A stretch of DNA of 64,000 nt. Origin: Rozella allomycis CSF55 (taxonomy: Eukaryota > Rozellomycota). The notes below the pieces were generated by a model. The model was not told the DNA's origin, made no database searches, and saw only the letters and a program-made list of their open reading frames with translations. This document shows, in pieces, positions 58,042 to 64,000 of this stretch. The stretch covers positions 85,535 to 149,534 of the forward strand of contig KE561054.1 in assembly GCA_000442015.1 (NCBI GenBank). Direction: 5' to 3'. How positions within the stretch are numbered: position 1 is the first letter of the stretch; each line of letters starts with the position of its first letter. A program made the translations under genes and the position numbers.

Positions 58042-58440
58042 ATGAAAATTCTACATGATCGGGTAGTGTTTCTTTCAGATGCCGAGGTTTATGATCATTT
58101 GAAATACGTTAGTAAAACTAAATGTTCTGTTGTATATGAAGTAATTTCTTATGACTGGGATTTTAGACACAAATGTTTTTTGAAAAATGTAATATTGAAG
58201 TCACAAGGCTCTCTAAAGAGAAAATTTTAAGAATAAATGAAACCTTGAAAGCTTTCAACTTAACGCCTGCAGAAAAACTTCAAATATTTAACATGTTGCC
58301 AACATCTATGGTTGAATTGATATGCGTAATAATATTCCAGTAATTTCAATAAGATTATAGAAGAATGCGAAGAACGCTTCCAGCCCAATGATTTACAGGA
58401 AATAATCGACGCTATTACTGAGGTCAAAAATGTTGAATAA
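58042..58440 (+). CDS. RPC9: RNA polymerase III subunit RPC9/CRCP (Rpc17)
   Basis: 114 residues from three exons (introns 26 and 28 nt). MKILHDRVVFLSDAEVYDHL followed by VVYE, then LKAFNLTPAEKLQIFNMLPT and SMVELI-CIIEECEERF match the RPC9/RPC17 HRDC-like fold. Partner of RPC25 in the Pol III stalk. Divergent from BUD32 with 16 bp between start codons. Confidence 0.88.
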
Positions 58441-58623
58441 ATTTTGAAATTTGATTTGAGTTTCCAACTTTTATAATTTATACTATTCTTTTCCACTATA
58501 TTTTAAAATTTAACTTCAACTTTTCTGCCCTTGGCCCATAGAAGTCAGAACGAACAGATTGATCTGATTAACCCGTCAAGATGGCATAAATTAGTCGAAT
58601 TACCAGTTTAAAATCTCGTCATC

Positions 58624-59011
58624 ATGAAAGTTAAGGTAACAGACTTTAATAGAGCTTAGATAGTTAAGTGAAAAGGAAGCGACAGATTTAAGAAATCAAC
58701 TTGAAAATGTGCTTGAAGGTATTAGAAATGAAATTGTAAAGGCGAAAATGGAATTTTTGTCGACAACAGATGCTCAAGGGAAAAGAGTATTGATCGAGAA
58801 CGAATTTAATCAACTTCTCGATGAAAGAAAGGAGGCATGGGACCTTTTGCTCAAATACTATCAGGATATTTTAAAAGGGAAATTAATTATTGGTAAAATC
58901 TTAATATATTCGCGTTGAAAAGTTAAGAAAAGGAAGTTCAAATCGATATCTAGCGACAATGAAGAAGATGAGACTGACAACGAAAATGAAGGCGACATGA
59001 ATGAAGAATAG
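58624..59011 (+). CDS. Small coiled-coil protein with acidic tail, unknown
   Basis: 109 residues; the first exon codes only four residues (MKVK) before a 28-nt intron, and a 30-nt intron precedes the last exon. The body is a long amphipathic helix (LSEKEATDLRNQLENVLEGI ... FNQLLDERKEAWDLLLKYYQ); the end is KKRKFKSISSDNEEDETDNE, a basic patch then an acidic tail, suggesting a nuclear protein. No family recognised. Confidence 0.6.
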
Positions 59012-59126
59012 TTTATAGCATTAATAAATGTTAAAAAATCGTATTAATATAGACTAAAATATATTTTCTCATGATTTCGTTTTTCCCATGTAGTAGCGAG
59101 GTCGGAGATATTCTGCTAACCAAGAA

Positions 59127-60288
59127 ATGTCATACTTGAAAGAACTAGAGGAAGTTTTGTACCGAAAGAAACGAGATCCGCAAAAGACACACACAATTAT
59201 ATTTGAAGATTTTACTGTACAGGATTTGAATACTCCTATGAAAGATATTGATGAGATATTGGATGATCTTAATTTACTGATAGCAAAAACAAAAACAAGC
59301 AATTTATCAAAAGAAAAGGAAATAAATCAAAATCAAGTAAAGGAAGAACCTATTATACCACCTCAATTAACGCCCATGAAACCTTTGAGAACTGCACCAG
59401 AACCTCCTAAAAAGGTTTCACAGTTAGCGTCGAGATCGGAAAGTCTCAAAGACTTTACTAGTTCTACAGGCAATCAATTTGAGAAAATCAAAGGTAGTTT
59501 AATGAAGAAGGCTACTGTAAAAATATATATTGAGAATTTTGATACCTATAAAACGCTTGTTGTGACTACTGTTATGACATGCGGGTTTATAGTACAAAAA
59601 TTAAGGGATATGCTTAAAATATCTCAAGAAGACTATTACATTTATGAACTTTGCTTTGATTTCTTTGCCGGTACATCAATATCCTTCATGTGAATAAGCA
59701 AGACCTTTAAGATACGAAGAATCTTTAATGGATGTGCTTGCCAGTTGGGAAGAAGAAACAGAAAACACACTTTTGTTTAAGAAATGCAATTTTCCTCTGG
59801 GTTTAACAATTTCTGATGCAGTAACGTGATAAAGTTGTTTTAATTAGCAAAAAATACCCATGGCGTATGGATATGCACAAATTGAAGGGAAACGAAACAA
59901 GTGGAACAAAAGATTTATCCAAGTTACTCCCAGGATTATATTTCACTACAAGGACGCCAATGTAACTTGCATTATCTATGAATAGTTTAAGAAGACCGAC
60001 GGTGAACTACTGTGTGATTTAATCAACTTTGAACCATACAAATTGACAGAAATCAATAGAAATTATCCAACCAAAAATGTTCTGATCTTAAAATCTACTA
60101 GTCCCCTAAGGTCTTTTGAATTGATAGAAGATTACATTAAGTTTATTTGTTTTGACTCAGAAGAAAAGCTTAATGATTGGCTGGCGTCGATTCGTTTCAC
60201 GAAACTACAACTAATCAAAGGAAGCGATAAAAAATTAGAGAAAAAAGAAATGTTAAAATCATTTTCAAGGTCTCAATCATATTTATAA
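59127..60288 (+). CDS. RA-PH domain adaptor, MRL (RIAM/lamellipodin)-like
   Basis: 358 residues, introns of 28, 27 and 24 or 30 nt (the last has two in-frame AG sites). N-terminal coiled segment MSYLKELEEVLYRKKRDPQK and IDEILDDLNLLIAKT; a proline-rich linker (PLRTAPEPPKKV); a Ras-association domain (TVKIYIENFDTYKTLVVTTV ... YIYELCFDFFAARPLRYEES); and a PH domain (GYAQIEGKRNKWNKRFIQVT ... YIKFICFDSEEKLNDWLASI). The RA-PH tandem after a short coiled coil is the MRL/Grb7 layout; a link to Ras/Rap and actin is inferred. Confidence 0.75.
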
Positions 60289-60307
60289 ATATTAAATAAG
60301 TAATAAA

Positions 60308-61415
60308 CTATTCTTCATCGCTTTCTATGCATACTTTACTACTCATCATATGACTTAATTCGGAATGAACTTTTTCTTTTTCTTTGATCTCTTTCAGCTT
60401 ATTCGCAGGTTTAATGTCAATATCAATAACTTTACATTGGTAACGTAATTGGTCTTTAGAGCTGATCTGGATTCGTCCATGATTGGTTTCTGCTTGCTTG
60501 GATAATAGAGTAACCTCTTCTCGGCAAATATTTTCAAAGATATCTGGACTGGGGAATTCTAAAGTGCAGAAAAGGGACAAATCATTTAGTGTTGACGCTA
60601 CCAAATTGTCTTCCAGTGATTCTGAGTTTGCCAAATTCTTCTGTGATAGTTTTAATTTTTGAAGGACTCCCTCACCTGCTAAAATCATAGCCATACACCA
60701 AATGACATTATCAATTTCTCTTTGACATGCATTCAAATTAGGAACTTTTTGGCCACCCACAAAGATTTTAACGTGGTTATGATTGCTATCTACCATTTGT
60801 TTCAATGTAAAGAAAATTCTTTCCTTCTTTCTTGAAAATAATCCCAGAGAGCAGCATTGCCAAGATTTTCGTTTCTTTCGAAAATTGGAAGTACAATTAC
60901 GACAAATATTTGGATATATGGATGCTATTTTAATGCCCCATTTCGGCTATACTCATCAAGTACATTTTATACCTTTATCTCAATAGAAACGGTCCGTAAG
61001 GTCTCCAATTCATGGTGATTCAACAATGATATATTGTTAATTAGAAGACCATGAATCTTTGAGTCTTTTGATATAGTGTTGCACATGCTCTTGACTGAAT
61101 GATCGCGAAAATGAACTTCATCGTGGGCGCTCAATAGATCAAGAAACTCCTTACCACTGAAAACAAACGGGCTCTAGTTTAAACGAAATTTATCGATCTA
61201 CCTGAGGACTGTAGTACTCTGTTCCAATATATTTACAAACTATTTCCTTAGATTTTTCAATATCTGATCGCCGTAAAGTCTTTGAAACACGAAGTAGAGT
61301 GTTTTTCTATGAAAATAAAGATTATCGGTATTACGTATTTAATATTCTTTCCGGTGTACTTAAAAATGATATTGGCTCCACCCTCAGCATAAAGTTTCCA
61401 TTCCGCGTGTAACAT
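60308..61415 (-). CDS. IPK1: Inositol-pentakisphosphate 2-kinase (IPK1)
   Basis: Makes InsP6 from InsP5. 341 residues, introns 26, 28 and 28 nt. Start MLHAEWKLYAEGGANIIFKY resembles the WxYxxEGxANxV opening of the family, then LLRVSKTLRR and the diagnostic SIEIKPKWGIK box followed by a zinc-type CRNCTSNF. Downstream VKIFVGGQK and a Lys/Glu-rich C-terminus. A frame upstream of 61415 has no ATG. An acidic SDEE end is seen. Confidence 0.82.
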
Positions 61416-61638
61416 TTTGCGGTTTGCCGTTTTGCACTTTTCATTTTTTGGTATAGTCAAATAAATTAGAACTCTGGTGACCGAATCCAATTTGTAGTTT
61501 TAACAATTTACTAATTTCAGCGTTATTTCGTTATAACTTCAACTCCCAAGTATGCACTTCGTATACTCTCGTTAAACTTCTATACATTAATAATAAAAAT
61601 AATTATCAGTAAATTTGGATTTAATATTAAATTTGTTT

Positions 61639-62444
61639 ATGCTTCCAACTTATCAGGAAACTGCCACCACTAATTCTACATCTAGGCCTCATGCTATTTC
61701 CAGATATTTATTGAGACCATCATTACATGAAACAGATTCAATTAAGCTGAGAAAAAAAGCAATTTGTTGTGACTCATGTGTTCAACATTCCTGTTTCTGT
61801 TGCTGCCGTTCAGGCGAGCATTGTCTGTTCAGTTCAATGTTTGGATTCCTAGTATTAATATTAATAAGCACTTTGCTAATAATATATTTCCCCAAGCCAT
61901 TGTCAATATCTATTGAATCAGTAAAATCAGTTGGACAGTCATCTATCCTAATTGATCCATTAACTCTATATAGCGATTGGAGTGTCAATTGCATGGCAGA
62001 AAATACTAATTCTTACTCGATGTACATTAAGAGTGCATTGTTCGAGGTATTCTACTAGTTTAGTTAACTTTAGGTATATCATTCACTTGATCCGTCCACA
62101 AGCAAGTTGGGTGAAGGTGTTATCTCTGATTTCAAAGTGGATTCTGAATCAAGTAGCCAAGCTAACATATTCTTTAAGCTTCGTTACGTTTCATTATCCA
62201 AGGATGGAAATGATCCTGTGTTTCTGGATCTATTGGACAAATGCTACAATCAAAAGGGTATTCTAAATGTAATTATTAAAACAACGTAAGCATTTGCAAG
62301 CTTTATTTTAGATCTGAATTTATTCTGTGGAATACATTTAACCTTAAATATCAATTTTCGTTCCCCGCCAATTTTGAATGTCCAACCATGATTGGGATCA
62401 ACGTGCCACAGCCAGTACAGAAAACAATATCTCAGAAAAGGTGA
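61639..62444 (+). CDS. Membrane-anchored LEA2-like protein A
   Basis: 250 residues, introns 27 and 26 nt. N-terminal cytosolic part, a cysteine cluster (CCDSCVQHSCFCCCRSGEHC), one TM helix (MFGFLVLILISTLLIIYF) and a beta-rich lumenal/outer domain. It resembles type II single-pass proteins with a LEA2/WHy-like domain, as does the convergent gene downstream (62497-63159). The Cys cluster next to the membrane may be palmitoylated. Function unknown. Confidence 0.6.
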
Positions 62445-62496
62445 ATTTTATCAAAATAAATTTTTTTCCATTTATTAACAAAATGTGATTCGTCAG

Positions 62497-63159
62497 TTAC
62501 AAATTTACCTTAAAACTATTTAAGGGTTTAGCCAATTTAGGATCGGTTTTAATATTCTCTGGAATTCTACAAACAAACTCTTTATCTAATGTAAAGGAAT
62601 ATGAATCCTTTATCCATTTTAGTGGTGAGAGGAATGAAAGCGTGGTGTTAATGTTAAAATGTACAGTTTTGGATTTTGAGCATGCTATCAGCAATTCGTC
62701 TACCAATTGTTTGTGCTCAAATTCTTGTGAGTAAAACAATTGCATTCGGCAATCCATATTTATCTTTTCACTACTTCTTCGTTTAAAACGTGGCGATTTT
62801 GTCATGCAATAGCCTAAAGGGAGTATTTTATAATTAACCTAATCGATAAAATGAATATTTTTTACGTCAAGTTGCATTTCTTTTAATTCTACATCTACTT
62901 CATAAGGACTTTCAGCAATTAAATTCAATGAAGCCTCTGCCGTGATGTTAAAACGAAAATTTGGTTTTTTTGTTACAAGTTCATGAATAATATAATTTTG
63001 AAATTTAACATGGCCGATTTTTACTTTTGGGATTTGAAAGTTGAATAACGACAAGAAAGCCAACGAAAATCCTATGATCAGCAAGCCAAAAACACCGAAA
63101 ATGAAAAACAAAATGGTAGACACTCCACAAAGAGGTCGCTTTTTCCCCACTTTGGACAT
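62497..63159 (-). CDS. Membrane-anchored LEA2-like protein B
   Basis: 211 residues, one 27-nt intron. MSKVGKKRPLCGVSTILFFI begins it, with a TM helix (ILFFIFGVFGLLIIGFSLAF) and a beta-rich domain (NFRFNITAEASLNLIAESPY, EVDVELKEM), consistent with LEA2/WHy-type repeats. Its frame is open up to 63207 but lacks an ATG there, so more N-terminal sequence on a further exon is possible. Stop lies 52 bp from the stop of protein A. Confidence 0.58.
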
Positions 63160-63217
63160 GCCAGCCACAATTTTGAAGGCATTTATTTTATGGACAGAAG
63201 CCAGCAAGTTCTCCTAA

Positions 63218-64000
63218 ATGTATAACATTTTATTAATGTAAATATAGCAAGTAGATAAATGGCTTCATGAAAATAACATTTTGCTGAATGTCAGCTGCCT
63301 TGAAGAAGCCAATGAACTGTACCGGTTTTCAAAGATTAACCACTTTGCAGAGGAAAAATCAAAAATGGCTATTGAATTCTACGATATTCTATCCCGATCT
63401 TTAGAACACCAAAGTACATGTGTTAAATGATTGTGTGACCAGAACATTTGGATTCTCAAATTCTCGATAGTCTACCATTAGAAAGATTTTTAACGGCCAA
63501 GGCGGATAAAATTTTGCATATTCTTATTGATATTTCTGTGTCATTGCAGTTGGAAGAACTGGAACTTAATGACATGATTATTGGCATAACAAAACTAATC
63601 AACGAGGAGTCACGATTGCGAAAAATTTGTGATGAACAAAAAATTATGCGGATGGATGTCAAAGAAATTGCTGAAAAAAGAATGCAATCCTCAAAAAATA
63701 AACAGTACAGTAAAACATTGATTAATAATGATATACTGCCCAAATGAGCGAAAATACATCCAAAGAGATTCAGAAGTCTTTAGAATGGACTCACTGGAAT
63801 TCCATAATGAATGCAAAGAGAGAAGAATACAAAAACAGACTACAAGAACTCTCTACTATATACAATGGCTCAGATGTTGAGGAACAAGAGCTACGATATC
63901 CCTTGATGCAAAGATTAGTTCATAATTTTGAAAATTTCGAGAAAATGCACCGAGAAAAACAGTCAGAGCTTATGGCGGTTAAAGACCTTCCCCCGGTAAA
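63218..64000 (+). CDS. HAUS1: HAUS1-like augmin subunit (3' end outside window)
   Basis: Coiled-coil subunit of the augmin complex, which branches spindle microtubules. Spliced sequence resembles HAUS1: an N-terminal ENN ... LEEANELYRF segment, EEKSKMAIEFYDILSRSLEH, ILHILIDISVSLQLEELELN, and the C-terminal LEWTHWNSIMNAKREEYKNR ... LMAVKDLPP. A 29-nt GT-AG intron (63414-63442 region) and a 29-nt GT-TG intron (63710-63738) are needed. A 24-nt GT-TG intron (63238-63261) would give the ATG at 63218, but this 5' end is unsure. The apparent ATGA stop/start overlap at 63744 is not two genes. Confidence 0.62.

Noticed and set aside
63744-64000. Separate gene starting at ATG 63744 overlapping the previous stop
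   Set aside because: Its product matches the C-terminal part of HAUS1, and a 29-nt intron joins it to the upstream frame.

Overview
The window is nuclear DNA of a very compact, AT-rich eukaryotic genome: about 50 protein genes and one tRNA in 64 kb, on both strands, often with only 8-60 bp between coding regions. Fungal-type genes (SPT7, EDE1-like, EF-hand NADH dehydrogenase, MTM1, HUT1, hybrid histidine kinase, fungal-type Dicer) sit with genes usual in animals or unicellular opisthokonts (LIM-nebulin-SH3 protein, RA-PH adaptor, BRD8, HAUS1, SMPD4, FAN1). This suggests an early-diverging fungus such as a Rozella/Cryptomycota-like zoosporic lineage. That is inference; no species-specific marker was seen. 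The standard genetic code fits every gene.

The dominant feature is intron structure. I rebuilt about 145 introns from reading frame and family similarity. Nearly all are 24-32 nt, usually GTA...AG, several per gene. In every completely modelled gene the CDS length becomes a multiple of three once they are removed, except where an N interrupts the sequence. Exceptions in size are a 79-nt intron right after the ATG of ribosomal protein eL14 and a 61-nt intron in the EH-domain gene that looks like two minimal introns in tandem. Five introns appear to end in TG instead of AG, and one starts with GC.

Layout. 1-13 kb: pantothenate kinase (cut by the window edge), a polytopic membrane protein, HUT1, proteasome RPN8, class I HDAC, WD40 protein, MTM1 carrier, ASH2, BRD8, a second carrier, LIM-nebulin-SH3. 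13-19 kb: a small kinase-fold protein, SMPD4, a disordered protein, FAN1. 19-31 kb: Dicer, EDE1/Eps15, a p38/Hog1-type MAPK, TBCB, striatin, Rab1, an unknown membrane protein. 31-43 kb: SIN1, S6-kinase-like AGC kinase, SDR, NDE, COX subunit IV, MDR oxidoreductase, DHHC enzyme, OLA1, eL14. 43-54 kb: SLX9-like, TNPO3/Mtr10 importin, ethylene-receptor-like hybrid kinase, ankyrin protein, CCHC protein, SPT7, tRNA-Ala. 54-64 kb: GST-kappa, adrenodoxin reductase, EAF6, BUD32, RPC9, RA-PH adaptor, IPK1, two LEA2-like membrane proteins, HAUS1 (cut by the edge).

Shared processes: chromatin and transcription (HDAC, ASH2, BRD8, SPT7, EAF6, RPC9), TOR signalling (SIN1 next to an S6K-like kinase), mitochondria (two carriers, NDE, COX IV, adrenodoxin reductase), trafficking (Rab1, EDE1, DHHC), and RNAi or DNA repair (Dicer beside FAN1). 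Four single Ns are present; at least two coincide with sequence or assembly faults that break frames (BRD8, SIN1).
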